Assembly (NCBI GenBank): GCA_028291945.1
Contig: JAQGNH010000019.1
Span: forward strand, 1-44,566
Direction of reading: 5' to 3'
Length of the DNA stretch: 44,566 nt
Origin: Betaproteobacteria bacterium
GTDB taxonomy: Bacteria; Pseudomonadota; Gammaproteobacteria; Burkholderiales; SG8-41
Numbering within the stretch: the first letter of the stretch is position 1; each line of letters opens with the position of its first letter. Position numbers and translations under genes: made by a program. This document shows, in pieces, positions 1 to 8,740 of the stretch. The notes beneath the pieces were generated by a model. It had not been told where the DNA came from and did not search any database. It was given only the letters and a program-made list of their open reading frames with translations.

Positions 1-799
1 GACATCCTGAGAGGTGCCGGCCGGCACGAACACGGCCTGCCATCCACCAAACTCATATCCGGGAACCGTCTCCGCGATCGTGGGCAGCTGCGGTAGCGAC
101 GGCAACCGTTTAGAGCTGGTAACTGCGAGCGTCCGCACCTTGCCGGTTCTCATATGAGTGAGCGCAGTGGAGACGGGCGAAAACGACAGATGCGATTCTC
201 CGCTTACGACTCCGACCACGAGCTGCCCTCCGCTCTTGTACGGAATATGGGTCATGTTCACCTTAGTCATCGCCTTGAAAAGCTCCCCTGCAAGATGACT
301 GGTCGAACCGTTGCCTGCCGAACCCATCAGAAGCTCCGATTTCGAGCGACCAACCACGATGAGCTCCTTCACGTTTCTCGCGGGCACCGAAGGATGAACG
401 GAAAGCGCGTTGAAGAATTGCGACACGAGCGAAACCGGCGAGAAATCCCGCACCGGATCGTACGCCACTCTTGCGTACAACGCCGGACTGATCGCCATCG
501 ATACCGACCCCGCCGATGTACAGCGTGTATCCATCGGGCGGCGACTTCGCTGCGACTTCGGACCCTATGATCGCACCTGCACCGCCACGGTTGTCCACGA
601 TGACCTGCTGCCCCAGCGCCTCCGTCATTTTACTGGCAAGGCTGCGCGACATGAGATCGGTGCCGCTGCCTGCACTCCACGGCACGATCACCCGCACGGG
701 TTTGGAGGGATAAGACTGCGCGCCGACGTTCGCACCGGCAAAGCACGCTGCGACGATACCCGCTTTCATCATCGTTATTCTTGTTGTGACGATACACAT
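1..799 (-). pseudogene. Bug/TctC-family solute-binding protein, frameshifted and cut by the window edge
   Basis: This would be a periplasmic binding protein of the Bug (TctC) family, which captures carboxylates for tripartite tricarboxylate-type transport. The N-terminus has a hydrophobic signal-like stretch ending in GANVGAQ, then the family hallmarks YPSKPVRVIVPWSAGSGTD, a GQQVIVDNRGGAGAI segment and SPPDGYTLY. At about 505-515 the reading frame shifts by one. The first frame runs into unrelated residues and stops at 263. The other frame continues with perfect family sequence (MAISPALYARVAYDP, VPARNVKELI, SSKRLPSLPQLPTIAE) to base 1. The start at 799 has GAGGAG five bases upstream; ATGs at 772 and 769 are alternatives. 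The shift could be a real mutation or an assembly error. It is the last visible gene of the minus-strand cluster. No TctA/TctB membrane genes are visible. Confidence 0.85.
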
Positions 800-853
800 G
801 CGTACTCCTCGTTACTTCCGCTCCGCGATTCGGCCGGGTTATTGCGCGTTACA

Positions 854-873
854 GCTGACGGCTGAGCGCTGAC
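854..873. repeat. Short GCTGAC-type intergenic repeat
   Basis: The gap between the aldo/keto reductase and the frameshifted Bug gene holds imperfect 7-bp units (GCTGACG, GCTGAGC, GCTGACG). Related units occur at 34196-34220 and as an inverted pair at 41496-41508 and 41625-41637. Function is unknown. Confidence 0.5.
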
Positions 874-874
874 G

Positions 875-1858
875 TCAAAGTCCCACACCCTTCAGAACGT
901 TCTCAGCGTATCGCGGCCCGGCACCCGCACCCAATGCGAAGATCTCGCTCAGACGCGTCACATCGGCGTCGCTCAACTCGAGATCGGCTGCGGCTGCATT
1001 CTGCTCGACGTTCACCACATGATTCGTACCCGGTATCGCCACGATGTCATCCCCTTGTCGGAGGAGCCAGGCGAGAGCCATCTGTGCAGGGGACACACCG
1101 CGGCTTGACGCAAGCTTTTCCAGCTCGTGCACGAGCTCGACGTTGCGCGCGAGATTCTCCGGCAGGAAGCGCGGGTTGCGGCGGCGGCGATCAGTCTCCG
1201 GCAAATCATCGACGCTTTTGATGCGGCCAGTCAGCAGCCCACGTCCGAGCGGGGCATAAGCCACGTAGCCGATGCCCAGCTCGCGACACGCGGGGAGTAT
1301 GTCGCGCTCTACTTCGCGAAACCACAACGAATATTCGGTCTGCAGCACGGTGATCGGATGCTCGCGATAACCGCGGCGCAACGTTTTCACACCCGCTTCG
1401 CAGATGCCGACGAATCGCACTTTTCCCCGGGAGATGAGCTGGGCCATCGCGCCGACCGTATCCTCGATCGGCACGTTCGGATCGACCCGATGCAAATAGT
1501 AGATGTCGATGACATCGACGCCGAGGCGCTTCAGGCTCGCATCGCAACATTCGAGAACGTATTCCGGTCTGCCGTTGGTCGCCTTCTTCCCATCGGGCAG
1601 ATCGATGTTGCCGAACTTGCTTGCGATCAGCGCTTCGTTGCGCCTGCCTTTCAGCGCCTTTCCGAGCAGAACCTCATGACGCGTACCCCAATACGCATCG
1701 GAGCTATCGAAGAAATTGATGCCGAGATCCAGCGCGCGCCGGATCGTTGCGTTGAACTGCTGCTCGAGCGGCTCTCCGACGCGCACAGGCTCGCTGCCGC
1801 GACCCAGACTGATTGCCGATACCTGGGGGCCACTCTTGCCGAGACGACGGTATTTCAT
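875..1858 (-). CDS. Aldo/keto reductase
   Basis: A 327-residue NAD(P)H-dependent aldo/keto reductase, predicted to be cytosolic and to interconvert carbonyl and alcohol groups of a small substrate. The TIM-barrel family signature is clear. It begins MKYRRLGKSGPQVSAISLG. The catalytic tetrad is visible as Asp51 and Tyr56 in FFDSSDAYWGTR, Lys in ASKFGNID and His in YYLHRVDP. A C-terminal NADPH-binding segment (VAIPGTNHVVNVEQN) is present. Length is normal. No obvious Shine-Dalgarno precedes the ATG. It lies 77 bases after the Rid-family gene and probably belongs to the same catabolic transcript. The actual substrate cannot be inferred. Confidence 0.93.
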   Translation of the reverse strand: MKYRRLGKSGPQVSAISLGRGSEPVRVGEPLEQQFNATIRRALDLGINFFDSSDAYWGTRHEVLLGKALKGRRNEALIASKFGNIDLPDGKKATNGRPEYVLECCDASLKRLGVDVIDIYYLHRVDPNVPIEDTVGAMAQLISRGKVRFVGICEAGVKTLRRGYREHPITVLQTEYSLWFREVERDILPACRELGIGYVAYAPLGRGLLTGRIKSVDDLPETDRRRRNPRFLPENLARNVELVHELEKLASSRGVSPAQMALAWLLRQGDDIVAIPGTNHVVNVEQNAAAADLELSDADVTRLSEIFALGAGAGPRYAENVLKGVGL

Positions 1859-1935
1859 AAAGGTCTATGCCACTCCTTCGTACGCGGCGCGGGGAGGCGC
1901 ACCTATGGGCCTATGGCCGCTTGGTGTTATCCCGC

Positions 1936-2328
1936 TCATACTACCGCCACGCCCTGGATTTCAATCACGATTCCGGGCCGCGAAAAACCGGACACGGTAA
2001 TCAACGCACTCGCCGGAAACCGGCCATCCTTGAAAGTCTGCCCGCGCACCTTGACGAACTCGTCTCCGTAGCGGGGATCGTTGATGAAGACGGTCATCGT
2101 CACCAGATTGGCCAGCGTGCCGCCGCATCTTCTCAGCGTCTTCTCCATCAAGGCAAAGATGGTGCGAGCCTGCGCGGAGCAGTCCCCGGCGATACTGGCG
2201 CCTTCCTCGTCGACGAGCGTCGTCTGTCCCGCCAGCCACACGGTCTTGCCGCCTTCCGTGATGACCGCGGGTGAAAATGCGCGGCTCTTCTGATGCTCGG
2301 AGCCTTCGAGGTAATCAATCTTCCCCAT
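1936..2328 (-). CDS. RidA/YjgF/UK114-family protein lacking the catalytic arginine
   Basis: A 130-residue Rid-superfamily protein. The fold signature is present (AFSPAVITEGGKTVWLAGQT, then LVTMTVFINDPRYGDEF and IEIQGVAVV). RidA proper deaminates reactive enamine/imine intermediates using an Arg in the motif FPARS near the C-terminus. Here the aligned stretch reads FPASA, so the Arg position is Ser, and imine deaminase activity is doubtful. Rid subgroups without this Arg often sit in catabolic operons and have other or unknown hydrolytic roles. GGGAGG lies six bases before the ATG, supporting the start. It follows the 3-hydroxyisobutyrate-dehydrogenase-like gene by 85 bases on the same strand. 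Confidence 0.9.
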   Translation of the reverse strand: MGKIDYLEGSEHQKSRAFSPAVITEGGKTVWLAGQTTLVDEEGASIAGDCSAQARTIFALMEKTLRRCGGTLANLVTMTVFINDPRYGDEFVKVRGQTFKDGRFPASALITVSGFSRPGIVIEIQGVAVV

Positions 2329-2413
2329 GCATATCCTCCCTCATAAGCGAACCTTCTCCAGGCTGAAGAAGCAAGATTGGTGGTGCCGATAACGCGAACA
2401 ACTTGCGCTGAAT

Positions 2414-3346
2414 TCAGCTCGACAGTCCGTCCCCGATTTCGACGTTCTCGGGCTTCAGTTCCATGCCCGACGCTTTCGCCTGGAGCAGGAGCAGCGTGGA
2501 GAAATCCTGGTCGGTAAAGCCATGACCGATCAACGTCTGAACAATGTCGCGCGTGAGTGAGGTCAACGGCATGGGCACTCCATACGTCTTGCCTGCGTTC
2601 AAGCCGAGGTCGATGTCCTTGCGCAGGAGCTCCGGTGTGAACGTGACGTGAAAATCGAGATTGGAAAGTGCGGGCGTCTTGTAGCGCGTAAACATCGAGC
2701 CCATGACGCTCTTGTTGAGGAAATCGAGAAAGGCATGCCGCTTCATGCCGGCTTTCTCGGCGAGTATCGTGATCTCGCATAGATTCTGAATGACGACACC
2801 CAGCATCACGTTGTGGCAGATCTTGGCGATACGCGAGAGCTCACCATCACCTACATAGGAAACGCCCTGGCCGATCGCCGAAAGATACGGCGCGACCGCA
2901 TCAAAGGCATCCTGAGGTCCTGAGGCGACGACGGTGAGCTTTCCAGCCTTGATGACTTTTGCATTTCCCGAAACGGGCGCAGCGAGGAACTTGACGTTGT
3001 GCTTGGCGAGCTTCTCGCGAATTTCCGCCGATTCCTCGAGCGAGATCGAAGTGCTGTCGACGACGATCTTCGGCGCCTTGCCTTTGGCCATGACGCCGTT
3101 TGCGCCGAACAGAACTTCCTTCACGTCCTTTCCTGTCGAGACCATCGTGAACACGATGTCGCATTCACTGAGATCGGCGAGCGCGCTCGCCACCTTCGCG
3201 CCGGACTTGGCAAGCGGCTCCGCTTTCGCGCGCGTGCGGTTCCATACCGAGATATCGCAGCCCGATTTCGCGAGGCGCTCCGCCATTGCATAGCCCATGC
3301 GGCCGATTCCGATCCAGCCGAGCTTGTGCTGCTTCATGTTCGACAT
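2414..3346 (-). CDS. NAD(P)-dependent beta-hydroxyacid dehydrogenase (3-hydroxyisobutyrate dehydrogenase family)
   Basis: A 310-residue member of the 3-hydroxyisobutyrate / 6-phosphogluconate dehydrogenase superfamily, which oxidises beta-hydroxyacids to semialdehydes or reduces the reverse way. The N-terminal Rossmann motif is GWIGIGRMGYAMAERL. The substrate-binding block is VDSTSISLEES and AAPVSGNAKVIKAGKLT, where the usual second Gly of SGG is Asn. The catalytic Lys lies in RIAKICHN (about residue 180). The C-terminal all-helical domain is complete. TGGAGA precedes the ATG by about ten bases, and the gene starts 15 bases after the dioxygenase stop, so co-transcription is likely. The exact substrate is unknown. 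Confidence 0.92.
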   Translation of the reverse strand: MSNMKQHKLGWIGIGRMGYAMAERLAKSGCDISVWNRTRAKAEPLAKSGAKVASALADLSECDIVFTMVSTGKDVKEVLFGANGVMAKGKAPKIVVDSTSISLEESAEIREKLAKHNVKFLAAPVSGNAKVIKAGKLTVVASGPQDAFDAVAPYLSAIGQGVSYVGDGELSRIAKICHNVMLGVVIQNLCEITILAEKAGMKRHAFLDFLNKSVMGSMFTRYKTPALSNLDFHVTFTPELLRKDIDLGLNAGKTYGVPMPLTSLTRDIVQTLIGHGFTDQDFSTLLLLQAKASGMELKPENVEIGDGLSS

Positions 3347-3361
3347 TGCTGTGTTCTCCAG

Positions 3362-4297
3362 TTACGCGAGCGCGGCGCGGGGATGTCGCCCGCTTGTAAC
3401 CGCCTCGGGTTTATTGAATGGCTTCGTTCCTTTTATCACCAGCCGATGCAGGACTCGGCGCGCCTTCGGATCGAACGGTTCGCGCCGGTGCATCACGCAC
3501 CGGTTGTCCCACATGAGCACATCACCCGGCTGCCAGTCGTGAAACCAGGCCAGCCCGGCTTGTGTCGCGTGCGTCCAGACGGTGTCGAGCAGCGCTTCCG
3601 ATTCTTCGAGCTGTAATCCGACGAGATAGGACTTGACGCGCCTTCCAAGAAACAGGCAGTTGTGGTGAGTCTCGGGGTGCGTGCGTACTAGCGGGTGCAC
3701 CGCGCCCGGGCTCGTTCGGACATCGGCGTTTTCGGCGTGCGCGAAATTCCGGCGCACATAGCCTGCCGCGTCGATCGTCGCATCGTGCTTCAGCATCAGG
3801 TTCTCGATGCGCGAACGCAGCGCCTCGGGCAGCGTGTCGTACGCGGCATACATATTGTTGAAGCCGGTCCGACCGCCGCTGGGCGGGACGTCAAGCGCAT
3901 ACAGCGTCGTCTGATTCGGCGGCGCTTCGAAGCTCGACATGTCGCTGTGCCACACGAGCTCGCCGTCACCGAGTCCTCCAAGGGCGACGCCGTTTTCGAT
4001 CACGTTCGACACCACCGTAATTTCGGGATGTGCATCCTGCCTTCCGCCCTGCGCGACTTTACCTTCGTTGGCAAGCGGGCTCGGCAAGGGATTCGAATAC
4101 TGGAACTCGCCGAAACGCCTGCCGAACGCGATCAGATCGGCATCGCTGAATCGCTGGCCACGGAACAGTACGACGAGGTGGTCGAGCCACGCCTGGCGAA
4201 TCTCGGCCGCCGTCACGTCGTCGAGCGATCGCAAGTCGCCGCACCAGATCTCTGCCCCGAGCGGGCCGGCGGAAGGCAGCACTTCGATGCGAGCCAC
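3362..4297 (-). CDS. TauD/TfdA-family 2-oxoglutarate-dependent dioxygenase
   Basis: A cytosolic Fe(II)/2-oxoglutarate dioxygenase that hydroxylates its substrate while decarboxylating 2-oxoglutarate. The iron triad is visible: His and Asp in LVWHSDMSS, and the distal His in VLMWDNRCVMHRREPFD. The 2-oxoglutarate-binding Arg is in RRVLHRLVIKG. I place the start at GTG 4297 (VARIEVLPSAGPLGAEI), seven bases after the rhodanese stop. An AAAGG site about ten bases upstream supports it. A TTG at 4330 would add 11 residues and overlap the rhodanese gene. Family members act on taurine, chlorophenoxyacetates, alkyl sulfates and others; the target here is unknown. Confidence 0.9.
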   Translation of the reverse strand: MARIEVLPSAGPLGAEIWCGDLRSLDDVTAAEIRQAWLDHLVVLFRGQRFSDADLIAFGRRFGEFQYSNPLPSPLANEGKVAQGGRQDAHPEITVVSNVIENGVALGGLGDGELVWHSDMSSFEAPPNQTTLYALDVPPSGGRTGFNNMYAAYDTLPEALRSRIENLMLKHDATIDAAGYVRRNFAHAENADVRTSPGAVHPLVRTHPETHHNCLFLGRRVKSYLVGLQLEESEALLDTVWTHATQAGLAWFHDWQPGDVLMWDNRCVMHRREPFDPKARRVLHRLVIKGTKPFNKPEAVTSGRHPRAALA

Positions 4298-4304
4298 GAG
4301 TGAT

Positions 4305-5165
4305 TTACCTTTCGATCGGGGCGCCGACAAGATTGCCCCATTCGGTCCACGAGCCGTCGTAGACGCGAACCTTTTCGTAGCCGAGGAGCTCGGTCAGCGC
4401 GAAGTAGAGGACCGTCGCCCGATGACTCATGCGGCAGTACGTGACGACAGGGGCGTCAGATGTCGCGCCTCGCGCTTTGACAACGTTACGCATCTCGTCC
4501 TCGGACTTGAAGCTTTTGTCTGCGTTCAGCAGCTCTTCGAACATGAGATGCCGCGCGCCCGGTATGCGTCCATAGCGCAAAGCGCCCGAATCCGGGTTGC
4601 CCGGGACTCCGACGCGCTCACCTTTATATTCTTCGGTGGAGCGCCCATCGAGTATCACCTGCCCGGAATTGCCGAGCGCCTGGCGCAGTTCGTCACGGCC
4701 GATGCGCATCTGCTCGTTACGATTCACGGGCGTGTAGGTCAAGGCTTTGCGAACTGCGCTGCGTTCAGACGTAAGCGGCCGGCCTTCCGATGTCCAGCGA
4801 TGGCGTGCGCCGTCGAGTACCTTCACTTTTGCGTGACCGCAGTACTTGAATGCCCACCACGCGTAGATGCCGAACTGCACCGGCTCGCCATAGAAAACGA
4901 CCGTCGTATTGTTGCCGATGCCCGCTTCGCCGAGCCTGCGTGCGAACAATTCGGCATCAGGGAAATCACGCATGTGACTGTCCCACAGCATCGCTTTCCA
5001 TTCCCATCCCAGCGCCCCTGGGATATGGCCCGCGTTATACGCCTGCATCTGCTCCTGTCCCATCCCGGCGATTTCGATCAGCTGCACATTTGGGTCACTG
5101 AGGTGCTCGCTCAGCCATTCAGGATCGACGAGCGCCGAGTGCGCTGATGTTGCAAGCGTGCTCAC
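4305..5165 (-). CDS. Two-domain rhodanese-type sulfurtransferase
   Basis: A 286-residue protein with tandem rhodanese domains, as in thiosulfate / 3-mercaptopyruvate sulfurtransferases, which move sulfane sulfur from a donor to a thiophile. The inactive N-terminal domain (VDPEWLSEHL, GHIPGALGWEW) precedes a catalytic domain with the persulfide Cys in VVTYCRMSHRATV and the conserved GRIPGARHL block. It begins with GTG overlapping the stop of the E2 gene (GTGA), so translation is probably coupled. Its place in a 2-oxoacid dehydrogenase operon is unexpected. It may process a sulfur-containing intermediate or have a housekeeping role. Confidence 0.9.
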   Translation of the reverse strand: MSTLATSAHSALVDPEWLSEHLSDPNVQLIEIAGMGQEQMQAYNAGHIPGALGWEWKAMLWDSHMRDFPDAELFARRLGEAGIGNNTTVVFYGEPVQFGIYAWWAFKYCGHAKVKVLDGARHRWTSEGRPLTSERSAVRKALTYTPVNRNEQMRIGRDELRQALGNSGQVILDGRSTEEYKGERVGVPGNPDSGALRYGRIPGARHLMFEELLNADKSFKSEDEMRNVVKARGATSDAPVVTYCRMSHRATVLYFALTELLGYEKVRVYDGSWTEWGNLVGAPIER

Positions 5166-6499
5166 GACTGCAGATCCTGGGACCAGCTGCGGGTTTCGAT
5201 GATCAGCTTCAGCTCGCGCAGGAATGCCGCGGCATAAGCACCGTCGACCGCGCGATGATCGAAGCTTTGCGCGAGCACACCGACCGGACGAACCGCAATG
5301 CTGTCGCCTTCCGGTGATTCGATGACGACTGGCTTTTTGCGCACGGCGTCCGTAGATAATATCGCGACCTGCGGCTGGTTGATGATAGGCGCAGTGATCA
5401 CGGTGCTGTAAGCGCCATTGTTGGTGATCGTATACGTGCCTTCGGTAAGCTCGTCCGGCTTGAGCTTTCCTGCACGCGCTCGCCCTGCGAGATCGTTGAT
5501 CTCTCGCGCGAGTTGCGGCAGGGATTTGTTAGGAACGTCTTTGACGACCGGCACCATCAACCCTTCGAAATTCATGTCGACCGCGATGCCGATATTGATC
5601 CGGCGCTGCACGGTAATCGTATCGCTGCCGAAAGTCGAATTCAGCTTGGGATAGCGGCCGAGCGCGATCGACAGGGCACGCACGACGAACGGCAGATACG
5701 TGAGGCTGTGGCCTTCGCGTTCCTTCCACGCGGCACCAAGCTCGCGGCGCGCCTGTTCGACGCGGAAGAAATCGGCTTCCACCACTTGCAGCACGTGCGG
5801 CACCGTGGTCCACGACCTCGTCATGTTTTCGGCTACGCGCTTGCGCACGGCATTGAGCGGGAGCACCTGTCCCGGACTTCCGGTGAGCGCAGGTTTTAGC
5901 GCCGACGGCGCCGTGGGTTCGATGCGCTCGGACGGCGTCTGCGGTGCACGCGTCACCGGCGTCACCGGCGGCATCGTCCGCGATTCCGGCTGCTCCCCGC
6001 GTTTCGCCACGTGACTCGTAACGTCCTCGCGCGTAATGCGGCCGTCGCGGCCGGTGCCCTGGATCTCGCCCGGGCTCAGGGCGTGCTCGGACATCAGCTT
6101 GCGCACGACAGGGGACAGCCTCGCCTGTGCACCTTCGCTGGGCACGAGCGGTGGCTTGGCGATTTCGGACGCGTGCGCGGCAGTCGGGCTGATGCGTTGC
6201 GCGCCGGTGCCATCGGCGCTGATCGCGGCCGCAAGCGGAGCCGTGGTCGGTGCAGCCGCAGCGGCCTGGCTCTCGCGGATAACGGCGAGCCGTTCACCGA
6301 CCTTCGCTGTCACGCCTTCCTGAACCAGTATTTCGGCGACGACGCCGGTCGCCTGGGCCGGAATCTCAGTGCTGACTTTGTCGGTCTCGACGTCGAAAAG
6401 TACTTCGTCGGCTTTCACAGCATCGCCGACTTTCTTGTACCACTTGGTGACTACGCCTTCGGCAACGGTTTCGCCGAGCTGCGGCATGATTACGTCCAT
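5162..6499 (-). CDS. 2-oxoacid dehydrogenase complex E2 (dihydrolipoamide acyltransferase)
   Basis: The 445-residue core subunit transfers the acyl group from E1-bound lipoamide to CoA. Domains in order: lipoyl domain (residues 1-75) with the lipoylated Lys41 in ETDKVSTE; an Ala/Pro-rich linker; a peripheral-subunit-binding domain (LSPVVRKLMSEHALSPGEI, TGRDGRITREDV); a second linker; and the catalytic acyltransferase domain ending with the active-site SFDHRAVDG. I start at ATG 6499 because AGGAGC lies six bases upstream and the lipoyl domain begins there; an upstream in-frame start at 6526 lacks support. It is separated from E1-beta by a repeat-rich gap. The acyl specificity (pyruvate, acetoin or branched-chain) cannot be fixed by eye. 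Confidence 0.95.
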   Translation of the reverse strand: MDVIMPQLGETVAEGVVTKWYKKVGDAVKADEVLFDVETDKVSTEIPAQATGVVAEILVQEGVTAKVGERLAVIRESQAAAAAPTTAPLAAAISADGTGAQRISPTAAHASEIAKPPLVPSEGAQARLSPVVRKLMSEHALSPGEIQGTGRDGRITREDVTSHVAKRGEQPESRTMPPVTPVTRAPQTPSERIEPTAPSALKPALTGSPGQVLPLNAVRKRVAENMTRSWTTVPHVLQVVEADFFRVEQARRELGAAWKEREGHSLTYLPFVVRALSIALGRYPKLNSTFGSDTITVQRRINIGIAVDMNFEGLMVPVVKDVPNKSLPQLAREINDLAGRARAGKLKPDELTEGTYTITNNGAYSTVITAPIINQPQVAILSTDAVRKKPVVIESPEGDSIAVRPVGVLAQSFDHRAVDGAYAAAFLRELKLIIETRSWSQDLQS

Positions 6500-6516
6500 C
6501 GACTGCTCCTGAACAG

Positions 6517-6679
6517 CGAAAAGCATTTACCACGAAGGGCACAAAGGACACGAAGGAAATCAAAAAACTTTCAAAGGACGCAAGACCATCTGCGTGTACA
6601 TACAAGAGACCTTTGTTGTTCGATCTCCCTGCCTTGAAGCTGTTCGATGTTCCTTTATGTCCTTCGTGTCCTTTGTGGT
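6517..6679. repeat. Intergenic inverted-arm repeat element built from AAGGACACG-type units
   Basis: Between E2 and E1-beta, 6529-6559 reads as ACCACGAAGG, GCACAAAGG, ACACGAAGG units. 6650-6679 carries the reverse complement of similar units (CCTTTATGT, CCTTCGTGT, CCTTTGTGGT). The arms could pair across about 90 bases. The 22 bases at 6517-6538 are identical to 8741-8762 in the second element, so the two elements bracket the E1-alpha/E1-beta pair. Similar units are common as non-coding repeats in environmental bacterial genomes. Function unknown. Confidence 0.7.
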
Positions 6680-6709
6680 TATAACTTTGGTTTTGCCTCG
6701 AAGACCACT

Positions 6710-7687
6710 TCAGTCGATCTTATCGCGGATCTCTCTCACGATCCGCTCCACCGACGGAATCGTCGCGTCTTCGAGCTGGTCCGCAGACGGCAACGGAATG
6801 TGCGGCGTTGTAATGCGCAGGATCGGACCGTCGAGATTCCAGAAGCATTCGTCCGCTGCAATCGATGCAATCTCGGCGCCCCATCCGCACAGCCGCGGGT
6901 TTTCTTCGACGGTGACCAGACGCCCGGTCTTCACGATTTCGGAGAGTATCGTCTGTGTATCGAGCGGCACGAGCGAACGCACGTCGATGACGGTGCACGA
7001 GATGCCGTGTTCCTTCTCGAGTATCTGCGCTGCATCGAGCGACTTGTGCACCATCGACGCCAGCGCCACGATCGTGCAGTCCGTGCCATGGCGAAGCACG
7101 CGGGCTTTGCCCAGTTCGTCGACGTATTCCCCGTCGGGCACTTCGCCTTTCATGGAGTACAGCGATTTCTGCTCGAAGAACAGAACCGGATCCGGGTCGC
7201 GCACCGCAGCAGCGAGCAGACCTTTGACATCGGCGGGAAATGCCGGCGCGACGACCTTGATGCCGGGGATCGCCATCGCCCAGTTCTCTACGGCTTGCGA
7301 ATGCTGTGCGCCGAAACGCGAGCCGGCGCCATTGGCAGTACGGATCACGAGCGGCAACGAGATCTGACCATTGGTCATGTAGCGCGTTTTGGCGATCTCG
7401 TTCGCGACGATGTCCCAGCACACCGCCAGAAAATCCGAGAACATGATCTCTGCGATCGGGCGCAACCCGGTCATCGCTGCGCCCATCGCGGCGCCGAGGA
7501 TCGCCTGCTCCGAGATCGGACAATCGCGCACGCGCCTGGGCCCGAATTGCTCGAACAGTCCGACGGTCGCCTTGAACACACCACCTGCAGCGCCAATGTC
7601 TTCGCCCAGGAACACGACGCTTTCATCGCGAGCCATCTCCTGCGCGATGCCCGCCGCGACCGCATCGCGGTATGTTAATTCCGCCAT
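6710..7687 (-). CDS. 2-oxoacid dehydrogenase E1 component, beta subunit
   Basis: A 325-residue beta subunit of a thiamine-diphosphate-dependent heterotetrameric E1, which decarboxylates a 2-oxoacid and acylates the E2 lipoyl group. It shows the transketolase pyrimidine-domain hallmarks (ESVVFLGEDIGAAGGVFKAT, PISEQAILGAAMGAAMTGLRPIAEIMFSDF) and a C-terminal transketolase domain (VIDVRSLVPLDTQTI, TVEENPRLCGWGAEI). The ATG is preceded by GGAGGT at ideal spacing. It overlaps the E1-alpha stop by 13 bases, consistent with coupled, stoichiometric synthesis. It resembles AcoB/PdhB/BkdA2-type subunits. Confidence 0.95.
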   Translation of the reverse strand: MAELTYRDAVAAGIAQEMARDESVVFLGEDIGAAGGVFKATVGLFEQFGPRRVRDCPISEQAILGAAMGAAMTGLRPIAEIMFSDFLAVCWDIVANEIAKTRYMTNGQISLPLVIRTANGAGSRFGAQHSQAVENWAMAIPGIKVVAPAFPADVKGLLAAAVRDPDPVLFFEQKSLYSMKGEVPDGEYVDELGKARVLRHGTDCTIVALASMVHKSLDAAQILEKEHGISCTVIDVRSLVPLDTQTILSEIVKTGRLVTVEENPRLCGWGAEIASIAADECFWNLDGPILRITTPHIPLPSADQLEDATIPSVERIVREIRDKID

Positions 7688-8700
7688 GCTGCACCTCCGT
7701 TGGCCCAGACGTCCTTCTCGATCGCGTCGAGCCCGGGCACCGGCGACACCTTGGCCGCTTCGGTCGCGTGATTCACTTTCTTCATCGCCTCTGCTTCCAT
7801 GTCCTTGAGTGTCGCCTCGGCAAACCCCAGCTCGAGCAAACGGCTGCGATACATATCGATCGGATCACGCTTGAGCCACTTCTCGAGCTCGCCATCGGGC
7901 CGATACTTCGCAGGGTCAGCGCGCGAGTGCCCGCTGTGACGGTAGGTCATTGCCTCGATCAGCGCCGGGCCTCCGCCTTTTCGGGCGCGCGTCATATATT
8001 TAACTGCCGTCTTGTAGACCTCGTCGGCGTCATTGCCATCGATCACAATCGATTCGAGACCGTAGGCTGACGCGCGGTCCGCAGCCGGGTGCTTGACCGC
8101 AGTGACCGTATCGATCGGCGTGTACTCCATGTACAAATTGTTTTCGCACACGAAGATGACCGGCAGCTTCCATACGGCAGAGAAGTTGAGCGCTTCGTGG
8201 AACGCGCCGATGTTCGTCGTGCCGTCGCCGAAGAAGCAGACTGCGACTTGCTCAGTGCCGCGATATTGCGCACTCCACGCCGCACCTGCTGCGACCGGCA
8301 GATGCGCACCGATGATCGCATACGAACCCATCGCACCGTGCTTGACGTCGGTCAGGTGCATCGATCCGCCTTTGCCGCCGAGAAGACCGCATTGCCGTCC
8401 CATGAGCTCACCGAGCACGCCGGTCATCGACGCGCCGCGCGCGAGCGTGTGGGCGTGGCCGCGATAGGTGCAGAACGTCCAGTCATCCGGACGCATCGCC
8501 ACGCCGAACGCAGCGGCAATCGCCTCCTGGCCGAGGGACAGATGGCTCGTGCCTTTGATCAGGTTCTGCAGGAAGAGATCGTACGCGCGCTTCTCGCAAT
8601 AGCGCAGCTCGAGCTGCAGGCGGTAGAGCTCCATGCGCGTTTCCTGACCGATGTCGATGTCGGGTTGCGCGGGTTTCTTACGTTTAACGGTTGTGTCCAC
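7675..8700 (-). CDS. 2-oxoacid dehydrogenase E1 component, alpha subunit
   Basis: A 341-residue alpha subunit of the same E1. The thiamine-diphosphate motif is GDGTTNIGAFHEALN followed by VIFVCENN. The family blocks CTYRGHAHTLARG, GGKGGSMHLTD and YRHSGHSRADP are all present. The start is GTG with GAGGTGA five bases upstream. E1-alpha, E1-beta and E2 are all here, but no E3 (dihydrolipoamide dehydrogenase) is encoded nearby, so the complex would borrow the cell's common E3. The overall form is closest to acetoin or pyruvate dehydrogenase E1 alpha, but specificity is open. Confidence 0.95.
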   Translation of the reverse strand: MDTTVKRKKPAQPDIDIGQETRMELYRLQLELRYCEKRAYDLFLQNLIKGTSHLSLGQEAIAAAFGVAMRPDDWTFCTYRGHAHTLARGASMTGVLGELMGRQCGLLGGKGGSMHLTDVKHGAMGSYAIIGAHLPVAAGAAWSAQYRGTEQVAVCFFGDGTTNIGAFHEALNFSAVWKLPVIFVCENNLYMEYTPIDTVTAVKHPAADRASAYGLESIVIDGNDADEVYKTAVKYMTRARKGGGPALIEAMTYRHSGHSRADPAKYRPDGELEKWLKRDPIDMYRSRLLELGFAEATLKDMEAEAMKKVNHATEAAKVSPVPGLDAIEKDVWANGGAAWRN

Positions 8701-8740
8701 TGATCACCTCAAAACAGACAGCATTAGCGCCAGGAAAAAC

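Noticed and set aside
410-2274. Long plus-strand ORFs opposite the Bug, aldo/keto reductase and Rid genes
   Set aside because: They are antisense shadows of GC-rich genes. Their translations are low-complexity Arg/His-rich and match no family, while the minus strand shows complete families.
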